From: Opisthorchis felineus
Taxonomy: Eukaryota > Platyhelminthes > Trematoda > Opisthorchiida > Opisthorchiidae
Length of the DNA stretch: 64,000 nt
Reading direction: 5' to 3'
NCBI GenBank assembly: GCA_004794785.1
Contig: SJOL01007411.1
Span: 1,587,042-1,651,041 of the forward strand
In this document: piece by piece, positions 1-12,700 of the stretch
How the letters are laid out: each line of letters starts with the position of its first letter
Numbering within the stretch: the stretch's first letter is position 1
Notes under the pieces: model-generated
Seen by the model: the letters and a program-made list of their open reading frames with translations, nothing else
What the model was told of the DNA's origin: nothing
Databases searched by the model: none
Made by a program: the position numbers and the translations under genes

Positions 1-183
1 TTTATAAGGTCGTGAACAAACATTTAACGATATGGCATCAACTCCCACCTGAATGGCTTCCTATCGGCTGCAAACTCCCGTCCCGATCATATTTTCAAAT
101 TCCAAAATTGAAGTAAGACAAAAAAGTAAAATTAAACTAAAATTTCCACGTTAGAAGACCGTGATATGGAACTCCGGACTGAC
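1..183. other. FRY: intron sequence at left edge
   Basis: Sequence downstream of exon 37 on the minus strand. I see no exon here that I can defend. Confidence 0.6.
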
Positions 184-711
184 CTGAATGCATATAGGAT
201 TTTTCGGCCTCAACGGAACAGGTTGTAACGATTTATGAATACAAGTGGAGCTAGTCGATGGACAATACGGGCCAGGCGTAACCGCGCTGATCGTGCCGAA
301 CCCACCGGTAGCTGGGAAATGGCTGAAACTATCGGGACGCCCGAGACGTGAAGAATGTGAGATGTGGGTTGCAACAGTCGCGCTGCGAGTTGTAGCGGAT
401 GAGACCCAGGAACCCAGTGCTCGAGGTGTGGCGTTTGTGTTCGTGCAGACACCACGCCCAAGGAATCCACCTTGGAGCACATTTGTTTGTTCGACTGTCG
501 TCTCCAACAAACCAGAGGGACCCGCCGTCGCTGGGTCTTCGTCCCAGGCGGTCAACAGCATGGGAAGTAGAGTGATGAGCACAATAGGGAAACTGAGTTG
601 ACTGGTCAAATGACTTTTGCTCGGTGAGACAACCAGTGGGGAATTGAGGAATGGAATAAGGCAGACAAGCAACTGACATGCAGGATCCACCAAACTAGCA
701 GATGAACACCC
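184..711 (-). CDS. FRY: FRY exon 37 (last exon in window)
   Basis: Acceptor tgttccttttccag, donor gtcagt, 176 codons, phase 0 to 0. Encodes [18 protein letters not shown] then TAWDEDP, matching vertebrate [25 protein letters not shown], then a long Thr/Ser-rich stretch ([28 protein letters not shown]) ending KNPICIQ. The rest of the C-terminal region must lie to the left of the window. Confidence 0.85.
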
Positions 712-3700
712 CTGGAAAAGGAACAGATATCATATCGGTGTTATTTAAAGCGGTATATCATTCCTGGTATCTGTGAGATTATCTTTTAGATAATGAAACA
801 ACTTTGTTGCCTTTTCTGTGTTTACAACCCTACCAACAGTGGTGGTAGTCACACTAGAAATCAGTGAAAGCAGGGCCACCGTAATAAAGGATTTCCTCGT
901 ACCAAAAAGCATATTCGACACTATGATGGGCATTCAGACAAATTTGGTAGGTTTTTCAACAGTGGAAATATTGCGAAATGTTGTGTGTCTGCTCTGACTT
1001 TAGCTAAATTTTGATAAACCTCGAGAAGATGCATAGAGTAGATAGACGAAACTGTCCACGAATTACTAAGTAAGCTGCCTCATAACAAATGAACGGTCAC
1101 ACATCTTGCGCAGTGCAATACTATTTGGATGCGTGCAGACTGAATTTGATCAGTCCGAGAACTTGCTCTCAGAGGAGAATTTTGATGACGACTCTGTCAC
1201 GTTGACTCTAACAACCCAAGTGGGAATCAGCACAAGAAATGCGCAAGGCAAAATATGACGTGCATGGTACAGTACAAAATTCGACGCACTTTAATAGCCA
1301 GGTTCAGCACGCCAGCAACTGGAGAAGAGAGGTGCAGCTGCGTGCGAATTTGTTCCGCTCGAGTAGGCAAACAAATTGGAACGGCTGAGAGCGCCCTCGA
1401 TGAGAAGCGTTCATTATCTTCAGCGACAGCATCAGCACACACACTTGGCACCAAGGTTGTTAAAATTCGCAGGCCAGCGATATATTCGTGTTCGAAATCA
1501 GATTCGAGCAGGAAGACTCCAGTCCAGAAAATACCACACACTAGATCGACCTGTTCATCTTTTGGAAGTCGACAGACCACCAGTCTGGGCGTTCGTGGGC
1601 GTGATGCTGACTCTTCAGAGCCAAGAATGTGGCTGAGCAAGTGAAATCCAATCAGAAAGACACAAGTTATCAAGCTGTAGGTAATACAGTATGAAGCTCG
1701 TCCAGCAGGTATGATACAGAGCCGCCTAAAATTTGTTGTTAGACCTGTCAATCTATGCGTTAGGGAAATAATACAGAAAACGTCATCCCACGAGACAGAG
1801 CTAATCTATGCCGAAAATTTCAAAATCATTGAGCCTCTGTTGGACTGTATAGGGATTGAGAGGCGGGATAGAGAGGAGTTGATGGCCAGGGCCACGAGAA
1901 GCTCAAATACGGATGATGAAGTGGGGAAATTCGCAGTACGGACAAATGGTAGCTTGCATCCCAGAATCACGGTCTACAGTGAAAACGGATAGCATCATTG
2001 GTGTCGCTGTTGGAGGGAGTCAAGTGTAAACGTTCCTTGATAGGATGAGGTAGTGCTAATGCGTAGGATGGTAGGTGAACTGTAAGGACAGGAGAAACTG
2101 AAAGCGCACCGAGATGGTTAAATCCCAGGGTACGGTTCAGCGAGTTAGAACTCGTCCCATAGGCCGTTGGGGCCAGATAAGCGGTTTGTTCGTATTTGCA
2201 GCTAGAGTTTCGAGAGGGCGAGAGGAGACAGTCCAGAGTAGGAACAGAATAGTTTGTTGTCAAGGGCGTCGTGTTTGAGGCGATCAGACACGGGGTGTGC
2301 AATTCTGTCGGCTGTGTGATCCGGGTTACCAAGGGGATCCACACAGGTAGAATCAAACCAATGTGGGATCACAGGTAAGTTGGTTCAGTTGGAGACGTAA
2401 AATGACGAACAGACGGGGTGGATAACGACCATTCGGTGCGTTTGGAACGGCTACTGTCGAGGAATGAAGCGTGCGCTAATATACACGACAGAAAATCAAG
2501 TATATAGGTGTCGTTTGAAGACTTGGTTGTATTCAGCGACAACAATGTCCAGCAAGACGTTTCCGACGATAGTGGCGCAGGCTACAGCTGGTTCGGCGGC
2601 AGTAAAGGCGGATAACACGGGTTACAAGTTTGATCAGATATCTGCTTAGGTGATCTGTGGGGGCGCAGTCTAGTAAGTCGGCGCTGTGGTGCGCTCTTTC
2701 TCATGATGCTCTGAACCAAGATGAGGTCGCCTCGACTCCTGTAATATTTCACTGGAATAATTTTTGGGACAGTATGGCGTATGACGGTATAAACCTATTG
2801 TGCGCTTGGTGAATCTCCGCTGGATAGTCTCCAGCATAGACTCGTCGTTTCTCAAAAACTGGGTTTGGCTAGTATTTTGTGATCTAGCGGCATGTTAACC
2901 TAGGTACCGCAGAGGTGGACAAATGATTAGCCATGGAATTATCCTAGGGTGTACCCCAGAAGAACCAAATGGTGACTGGTGCCTTCCAAACATTGGTTTT
3001 GTTGAAGGTAGGGGAGATATGATGTTGCTTAGGTCACCAACTTGGAAACTGAGGTGTCGCTTTTCACCACCGAGAGTGCACCGCGTGTTGTGTCCGGTAT
3101 CCATGACCCTTTAGTCAACAGTCTAGAATTGGAACATACTTGGCGATGCCAATGAGAAGACAGCCCAGAAGTCTCCAAATTTTGACACCATCCTCTTAGA
3201 GCAGATTGCGAGTGCTAACAGCGACAGGTAGATCAGTGGTGGTCATGGTGAACACTGGGGTGGAAAGATGGTTCCTGCAATTAGTTCACTGGGAAGTGCG
3301 CGGTTGACATAGGCCTGTTATGTGCGTTTGGATAAACAGCGTTCGGTCATTAGGCCATCCACCAGTCAATCCTCAGACTAGACATCCTACTTAGAAGGGT
3401 TGCACGATCGGCCCTGTCAAACGCGTTTGAAAAGCCCGGTTTTATCATGTCATTCTGGATGTGGCTGCCGGTTGCTGTTGTCCAAAATTCGAGACGAAGA
3501 AGCTCCGTGGTACACGAATTTCTCTTGCGGAAACCCTGTTGTTCCAAGGCTATATAAGCATGACCACTAAAATGGCAGCCGAAGAAATCTACATGACTGT
3601 GGAAGCAGTGAGCAGCAATGCTACTGAACAGTAGTTGCACCGCTTGGTCCAGCCGCCACACTTTTAGACGGGAGATGCAGCTTCTAGGTTTCAAGAGATA

Positions 3701-6700
3701 GAACGTGTTGTACGGGCATAGGTGTAGATTAGGAACAGCTGTTTGGACTTTACCATGGTGTGACGCTTTGTGTGCCTCCGTGACCCACTGAGCTATACTG
3801 GGTAGTGTCCGTCCCAGGTTGATCAATGATTAGAGGTCTGACCAACACAGTCTGCTGGCTCTCCAGGTTCGGGGTTAGAACATGTGAAACGACCTGTTCT
3901 ATAAAAGTGGTAAAGCACTTGCATTTCCCGCCAAACGCCGCCGCATTGCGATCAGGCTTTTGAGCCGAAGGCTTTGGTCGAGGACTCTAATCGTCCTCCT
4001 GACTAAGTCAGGGTGCCCTGGCAGTACCCCAGCCCACGTACAACCATAACATTTACAACTAAGAATACCCTCATGCCACATCAGCCGTCGCGTGGTGTTA
4101 CCAGCCGGGTCGCCTTACTTGCTGCATACAGCAGGGAGGGTAAGCGAAAACATGATACTGCTAACGTCTCCCTTCTTACGCTTTCAAGTTTTCCCTCTTC
4201 TACCCTGCCCCACCCAAGTTTGAATCCTCTCTCCCCAGGTCCCACCACTAGGACTCAATTCAATTCAATTCAATTTATCAGTTATAAACCATGTACCATA
4301 GGCACATTGGTTCCAGAGGCAACAGTTTCGATCACCGGAAAGTGGGAGTGTGGGACATACAACCAAGCAATGGAGGCGAAGGCATGTTCAGTTTGTTCAG
4401 AAATTGGGTAGCTACGCATTGAAGGCGATAGCTTTGATGCACGAGCGCCACTGACCGCTTTGATCACCGTGCATCACACCCAGCTTCAGCTTCCGTACGT
4501 CCGACTTCAGTAATAACCACTTGGAAATCTGTTTTGAAACCCCGAAAGCACGTCTACTTAGCCGTCTTTAAGGTTCGCACACTGAAGCGAGCAGTACAAC
4601 AGGTGGCTCTTGCTCGTACTTTGGATTTCCTCTGAATTGATGTATGGTGTCGGTCCGAAACAAGGGTACAGGAGGCAAGTACTGTAACTGATCTGACTAC
4701 CCACCTCGCTGCCTTCCAGGTTCCGGCTGCGCACCTCTGTTGATGCGCAGGTCCATGCAGCTGAATATGCCGGAGTAGGTACTGTGTTGAGCACTCGATC
4801 GGAAGCGTCTCTACTATATTGGACACCCGTTGATAGTCGCCTCTGTGCGGTTCGTTTGGCAGCGTCTGTGAGGGAATCCCGAGGCACTGAGGTCCATCGC
4901 ACCCTGTTTATTGTGTCTGCTTACGCCCCAACTGACTAGCTCTGAATCTGCCAAAGACAGTTTCTATGGCGCTCTTGGCGCTCTTTTACAACGAACTAAA
5001 GGCGCAGATATCGTTGTGGTTGCTGGTGACATCAACGCCCAGGTAGGTAGACTAGACGAAGATGAGACCCAGCTGGGTGGTCGTCTTGGATTGGACACAA
5101 GACGCACGGACAACGGAGATAGTCTGCTTCAGATGTGTGGCGATCACAGACTGTTCCTTTGCAGTATCAATTTCAGGAACAGCGGAAATCGCTTGAAAAC
5201 GTAAGGCCCACCAACAAACCAGCCACGAATACAAATAGACAACATCACCGTCAGTTATCGGTGGCGAGGGTCGATCACCGCCTGCCGCTCCTTCTGGGAC
5301 ACCAACGCGGACTCCGACCATGCACTTGTACGCTGCTGCTTTTCGTTGCGCTTTTCAGGTCTACGCAAAACGCGCACACCTCGCTTAGCCACTGAGAAGC
5401 TAGTGGACTCAGAAATCAAACGAAACTGTCACAACCAGCTGCTCGAACGCCTGCCGGACGGTCCGATATCAGATATAAACGGCCACTGAGAAAAGATACC
5501 CAAAGCGCTACTCAAAGCCTGAACGTCTGTTTGCGTTACAACCCAGCCAAACTCACCCAAACATTGGATCTCTGATAGAACCGGGTCCTCGCTGGAGACC
5601 CGGCGACAGATTCCTTCTGGCCGTAACCACAACTCCACCCGACGCATCAACTGAAAGACCGTGCAGACCGAGAAGCTTGGTGGACCCGAAAGGCCGAAGA
5701 AGTGGAAAATGCAAAAAATGCTGGAAAAGTACACAAGCAGTTTCACTTGATTCGTTCGACTGGTCCTCAGAAACCCCTTGTCAGCGAAGTAATCAGGGAC
5801 CAAAATGGCTCCCTGATATCCAGCAAAGCAGAACGTTTGGAGCGTTGGGCACAATACTTCGAACAGCAATTCAGCTGGCCACCTGCTACCTCCAATCCGG
5901 AATCCTGGCCTTCAACAGAGAGGTGGACTGTGAATATGGAGCCGCCTTCAAACTCAGAAGCGTCCGAATTTACATCTCTGGCCAGTGCTGGCCAGTGCCT
6001 GTCTAGCCCATTTGGGTCTTTCTGGGAGAAAGAGATCGTCCCAGACAACTGGGGTAAATCGATAGTAGTGCCTATTTCCAAAAATGGTACTCGCAGTGAA
6101 CGTAGTAACCACAGATGTGCCAGTCTGACGCCTGCTGTGAAAAGACTTCTGGTGTCACTGATTCTTCGTTGTCTTACGGTGGCACGCGAAACCTTGACCC
6201 GTGAGAGTCAAGCGGGATTTCGACCGGGTAGAGGCTGCGTTGACCACATCTTCACACTCCGCCAGGTGTTAGAGCAACGCCATATGTACAGACGACCCAC
6301 AATCTTGGTATTCCTGGACTTTAAGGGTGCGTTTGATTCTGTCGATCGGTCAGTGCTGTTAACTACACTTGCTCAACAGGGTATGCCCCAGAAGTTTGTG
6401 AACATAATCCGATCCCTGTATTCACATACTTCTGGGCGGGTGAGTGTATGGTGAGCTCTCCAAAAGCTTCCCTACAAAAAGTGGTGTCCGACAAGGACGT
6501 CCACTCTCTCCATTATTTTTCAAATTCGTCACTGATGATATAATGAGACGGATGCTGGGAGTTCTTCAAAACCCCTCTTTTTGTAAATTGTTGCTGATGA
6601 GAACTGCGAGCTGGACAACGTATGACTTGGCAGAAGGGTGTGAAAGAGATTGCGAAGAGTTTGGGTGCTGTTGGTATTGTACGCCTTCCAGGATGGACTT

Positions 6701-9700
6701 CCCGTGACCCCGCCTGTGTTTGGCTGGGGAAATTGCAAGAAATGGCGGCTGATCGACGTCAGTGGCGTTCGTGCTCAGTTTCTTTCCAGATTCTCTGATT
6801 GGGCGCATGAAGACGTAGGCACCCCAGAATACTTGTAATGGGCCAGTACTTGGTCCCCTCGCTCAACCACTCTTTTTCTCTTCTTTTCACTTTAAATATA
6901 ATTATATATATGTGCATAAGTATATATATATATGATGAAGGATAATGGAATACCTCATCTCGAAAGTGATCAAATATACAGCACTGTGGTTAGTTTGAAC
7001 TCAAACGGGTATATAGCCACTCATTCATCAACCGACACAGATTAAGTTCACTGATCTGGCTCATTTTACTTCAACGATCGAATGCTAACGCGCTGCTGGG
7101 ATAATCAAAACGAAAACGAAACTTTTCCCACCTCCATAGTGCTTGTCAAAGCCTTTGAAGATTGTGAAAAGTAGAGAAATTCAATCTGACTGCTACCATT
7201 TAGTAAGGTTTACTACTAAGTTCTTTAAATGAGCTAGAAAGTGCTTCAAAAGTAGATTATGATTCGCGAGCGTTGTAGAATCCTAGCCACTCACAAAAGC
7301 GTGCCTACAATTTGATTCATCCGATACTAGGGGTCGAATCAATCCCCTTAGAATTAGGAGTATTCGTATCCGTCATTTCCGATCCAGGGGACTACTTCCA
7401 GGATTTATGCAACATGCTCGGTTTGCTAGTCGATGGACACAAAGTGCGAATTATTACAAAACCATATCATGTATACAAACTCCAAATATGGGGTTAAATT
7501 GCCAGATATGTTTTGGTTACATGGTTCGCGAGTGGTATTCATCATCGGCAGTATACTCTCTCTAATGAGACCGCAAAAAAGTCAGGCGCAATGGGCAGTA
7601 GTGGAGAGGTGTTCGTGCCATGCCATGGCGAACAGTTTGACACTCGCGAATACCGTGTACAACCAAATACCCATACTATAACGGGATGGATAGAAGGGTG
7701 ATATAATAACACCATTGACGAAGAACTGACAAAGCCGATGTTGTGGAATACCGCTAATTTCGGACTGTACAATTGCCTTTCACGATTGAAAATCAGACAT
7801 TACTGCGGATGCAATGAATAATCACCAATGACTACGATACGACTAAATTAGCCTGATTAAGTCCCTCATATCACTGAGAGAATTGCACCCAAGCTAACAT
7901 GTGAATACGCCACTGGGAGAGGCTTACGATTCGTGGACTGAACCAGATACCAAGTTCGTCTTCTCTAACGGCCCCTGAAAAGCCCACTTCGTAAAACAAC
8001 AACTAATCCAAACTTCTGTGGTTTCCCAGTACTGTGGAATTCAGTGTATTCGTTTACGAAGCCAAAAAGGGAAGTAGCACTGAAACTCTCCAGCTTGTTA
8101 TTGGTCGAAACTATCTTCTGTCTGGGTCCGTGCTTCTACGTCCAACTTTGGTGCGTTACCAGTAGCACGCAAGTGGGTGCTATAGAGTCTGACGACCGGT
8201 ATTACTCGGAGAGCACTGGCGTCATCACATCAAGCAGTGCTGTCTTTAAAGCAACTGGGTCAGGAGTAGGACAACTTGTCACTTAGTTTGAAAACGTCAC
8301 TGTATCTCACAACAGAATGAGCACGAGTGTGAATTTACATGGCCTGACTGCTGTATAACAAGAACGCCACCTAATTGTGTTCTAAGACAGCTTGAATTCT
8401 CCTATCACAGTTGTTATTTCAGCACCATTTCATCGTGAAAAACTTCCACGACCTCAGTTTTCAAGCGTTTTGTAATGTATTTATCGGACAAGCTCGGTGG
8501 TGGCTATTGTGAAAAACGGGCTAGGACTGATTTACGGCAGACAAGTGAAGAATTATAGTGATCGGTGGAGAAGACAGGAGACAAACAACCCACTTAAGCC
8601 TTGAAGATTCATGGGTGACCAGCAAAGTTTCGCTTTCCTGTTTTGGCTCGTCAGTGTACTGAGGCTTGAACCAAGAGCTTGGACCATCCAAAATACAGTA
8701 GTTCGTCGAAGTTGAGTGTCGTTGGGATCGCCTTCGGTCCGATATGGTTAAATCCACATTTGGTACATGGCCTCCTACAGAACGAGGTGAAGTGGGTGCA
8801 GTGCGTGTTTGTTTGTCCGGCCAGGGACCAGACACGGAGTCACCCTGTTTGGATGTTCGTCCAACCAACAAACTGTTACTCTTTGTCTTCACATGTGCAA
8901 TTGCAGCTTCCAAAGTAAGGAAAAGTTCGGCAACGTAGTCCTAGAAGAACGACACAATATCTGGTAAGTGGGTTTGGAAGACGATGAGAAGAAGATAACA
9001 GAAGATAACACGAAAAGCAGGTCGGCGTTGCTTCAAGACCCTTTTATTTACGGAAGTCCACTGAATTCTCCACACGGATCCTGTAAATGTTGAAGAACTG
9101 GGAACATGATGCTAAAGATCCCATCGGATATTCATTAGTACAATGGGGCAACGGGAAAAAAAGACTGTTAGTCCCCTCACCTGCAGTTCTTCATTAGCAT
9201 CGGAAACCGTTTCGCCCAAACGAGATAGGAGATGCGACAGGGTTTTGCGGTCCAAGTGTGCGCCTAAAATCCGGAAGATTTGTAAACACCGGCTAGCATA
9301 ATGTCGGTTTGGACACGATAAACCCATATTCAGAGATATCTGGGAGAGTCGAGCAACCACACAGTAATTGGTCACCGGACTGGTAGCGGTCCTGCAGTCC
9401 GAACTGTGTTTGAGTCGGTGAGCGAAAGCATGTTCATGCGGCGGGCCGTGGTGACAAAGAAGACAACTTTCAGCGTCTGAAGGTTCGGTGTTAGCCAAAG
9501 CCAGAATGCGGGCGACTAGTTGTACGAGCCGCGCCAACAAAGACCGCTTGTCCGAAAACTCACTAGTGATATCCGTGTCACACTCTGTGGTGCGGCTGTG
9601 ATGCTGTTGCGTCAGATAAACAACAGGTGACGTGTGCGCACGCTGAAACCTGTATTCATCCCAGGTCCACACCGCTTGGCCGAGCCTAAAGGCATAAATC

Positions 9701-12700
9701 ATTGCAAAAGGACAAAAGTTTGAAGTCAAGAACTCGGTAATTATCAGTTTCCATTAACGACGCAGCTACTGAAAAATGAGTGGGAACAATGCATACCATT
9801 AAGAATCGTAGATAGACTAGGCGTGACACACTACTAATAAGGTTGCTGAAAACTTTTCAACCATCATAAACGAGAGATTCAGTTGAGTCCCCTGTCAAAA
9901 CTAAATTCGTGTGCTAATGAGAGCATTTGTCAAATCGTAGATAGATTTTTGAATGATGTAACATGGTGCCGTGTCACTGAGGCCAAAAGAAAATCCGATG
10001 ATGTAACCTTGTGTTTGCATAAAGTGTGTGGTAAAAAGGATCCAGAATAGGAAAATATCCGATAAAGATATTGCTCAGATTGTGACAAATAAAACGTCGC
10101 CCACTACAATTTGAAAAGCGGTCGTTTTGAGGAAAGCAGTTCTGATGAAATATAGCTGTTGCCGAGCTCAACAAAAAGATACATTTTGCAGGCAGATCGA
10201 TTAAAAAAATCACAATAAACGGAACTATCTGCCTTACAGTTACGAAAATCAATAAATACGTCATTGTTCCCTGTCAAGTGCAGTAAGTTTGGGAAAAAAC
10301 GTCGATCACGTCGTATATTTGATACATGTCCACTAAACTCTCGTGAACGAGACACTACAAGCTTGAGAGAATTTTTAACCAGTCTCGTGAGTGTCTCTTA
10401 TAGAGGGGCCTAATTGTACGAAGTTCGGTAAGCAATGCTCCAGGAAGACTCAACTTCCATTAACACTTGAAAACACATTGGGTGTTAAAGCTGCCAGGAC
10501 AGACGTGCAGGGATAACGAACCCGACTGGGACACCAAATAAAAAGGAGGGCAACCGAGGAATACGAATTTTTAGGCAAAACAAATCCCTCACGTTGATAG
10601 AAGCACCTCACGAAGATCATACACTGCGGCCTGTAGCAGTTTTGCGTCAGTTGTAACCACCGGCGAATCCGCCTCCTCGACCACCGTTGACATCATAACT
10701 TGCGATGAACCAATGGAATGTCGCGAAGTCCTTGGAGGAGTGGTGCGAGCAGTAGTGAGACGAGACTTCACTGAAGAGACAGGTGCAGCTGATGCTGACG
10801 GACATAGCTGAGGCGCATCCTTGGTAATCACGAAACCGTCTGGCCTTGTTCGAGCTCCACTCTCTTCGGGACCCGGTATCAATGTGTCCGTGCTTAATAA
10901 ACTATAGGCGGATCCACTCCAACCATTCTTTTGAACCAGGAGAGTCGAACTCGGTGGAACCGAAGTTATAATTGGGGGACTATGGCTGGGCAATCCGTCC
11001 GGTTCGCCCACAGAGACCTGGATAGTGGGGTTAGGTGGAGACAGAGAAAGGCGTTCAGAAAAGCTCCGTCGATTGGATTTCCGGGGTGGAGTGGCGCGAG
11101 CACCCTCTGTGGGAGAATATCTAGGTTGAAAGCTGGTTTGTGGTATATCCTCAGCCATCGGGACAGGTGACGACAAACAGCCAAATGTTTCCTGTAAGTA
11201 AAGATGAGGAAACAACGACAGATGGATAAATAGGAGCCTGAACAATGCAGGGCTGAACCTGAGACTGAACCACGAGGCAATGAGCTGTTTCAAAAATCTG
11301 TTTCTGGCCATCAGGGCAGATTGAGTGATCATGTCTCTTTTTCAGTCGAGCAGTGTTGAACATGCGCAAGCGTTTTATATTGTTTGTTTCAGACGGTGGT
11401 TACTCACCACTCGCGATGGTGGTCCTCAGACTGATTAGTGATAGAAGTTTGAGAGATCGACCTTAAGCTAACTGAACGGGATGGCTCTTAAACTGGTCCG
11501 AAACAAGCAGTCGATTAGGTAATCTGTCAAGAAAACTCTGTTGATTAGGATAGAGTGATGGGTGCAACTGCACTCAAATGATAAGACTGAGCGTCAAGTG
11601 CTTTAACCGAGTTGTTAGCTCGATGAAATGCCGCTTAAGAGGTGCAGCTTTCCCATCTGATCACACTAGTCGGGGACAAAGGCAGTGTTATTGCGAAATG
11701 GATTCAAGGACGTCAGATCTACCAATGTAGTCCTTGATGTGAGTACCTTTTATAGATTTGAAAAGGTGACGCTTTTAAGCATGACCGATAAAACTGCAAG
11801 TTGAGACAACGGAAAACGTACTGCATAAGGTCCACCATCAAGGGTGAGACGGAACCTCGGCCGGCGAGGACCAGGCAGAGCAGATGGATAAGCACGAGCA
11901 AGCATGCCACCTTCGAGTTCCATTCGCAGCAGACGAAGAGTGTCTTGGTCGGGGCAGACCAGATTGAGCAAGGAGACGAGAAGGAGTTTGCATTCCTCTT
12001 GGACAAGTGCCCGACAGTGATCCATTCCTTAAACAATACGATACACAAGATGAAATAACAAAAAAAAACGCAGTGAAATTTATAGCCATGACCAACAGAA
12101 AGAAACTGTATTCATCGCTTCACTAACTGACCGACGGTTGGGCTCATGTCAGAAAAGGTAACAACTGGACGCAACAGTCAGGAAAGGCCAACATCGGTTG
12201 AACCGAATTGGTAGAAAAACTAGCGGTCGAGAAAATTTCAGAAACTGCTTTGAAACAACCGCGACGGATTTCTCTTGGGTTTAAAAACCGAGGTGAGGCC
12301 ATACTGGCTGTGGCGGTTAGTGTGAAAGAGCGTCACCCTTAGTCTAAGGGCACAATTTTGCATCGGAATATGCTTACAGTAAGAGCTGAATCAATTGAGC
12401 TTCACAGGAGAACTCGGAGTGACAGTCACGATGAAGTAGTACTCACTCAAAGAGATGATTGCCGAAAAGAAGGTAGGCAAAAGTTTGACAGGTGGCTTGG
12501 ACAAGACAAAAAATTTTGAAAACGGACAGCAAAACGTACCCAGTAACGCGCACAATATCATCAGAGGGATGTGGGGGCTCCAGTCCACTTGAACCATCTG
12601 GCAATGAGTCAATCCTCCTGCAAGCAGTAAAACCAGAGGAGCTCGAGCACCTGCTACAGGCCAGCTCCCGGTGAAGACGACAGAACCACCAACGACTAAC

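Noticed and set aside
245..601. 118-codon plus-strand open frame
   Set aside because: Antisense shadow of FRY exon 37, whose minus-strand frame matches FRY and has proper splice sites.
1967..2356. Ser/Pro-rich minus-strand frame that could be another FRY linker exon
   Set aside because: No donor/acceptor combination keeps the phase-2 to phase-2 path between exons 34 and 35, and those two already join in frame.
4013..4411. 132-codon plus-strand frame
   Set aside because: Low-complexity sequence across a (CAATT)n repeat; no similarity.
11801..12058. Plus-strand open frame
   Set aside because: Antisense of FRY exon 31.
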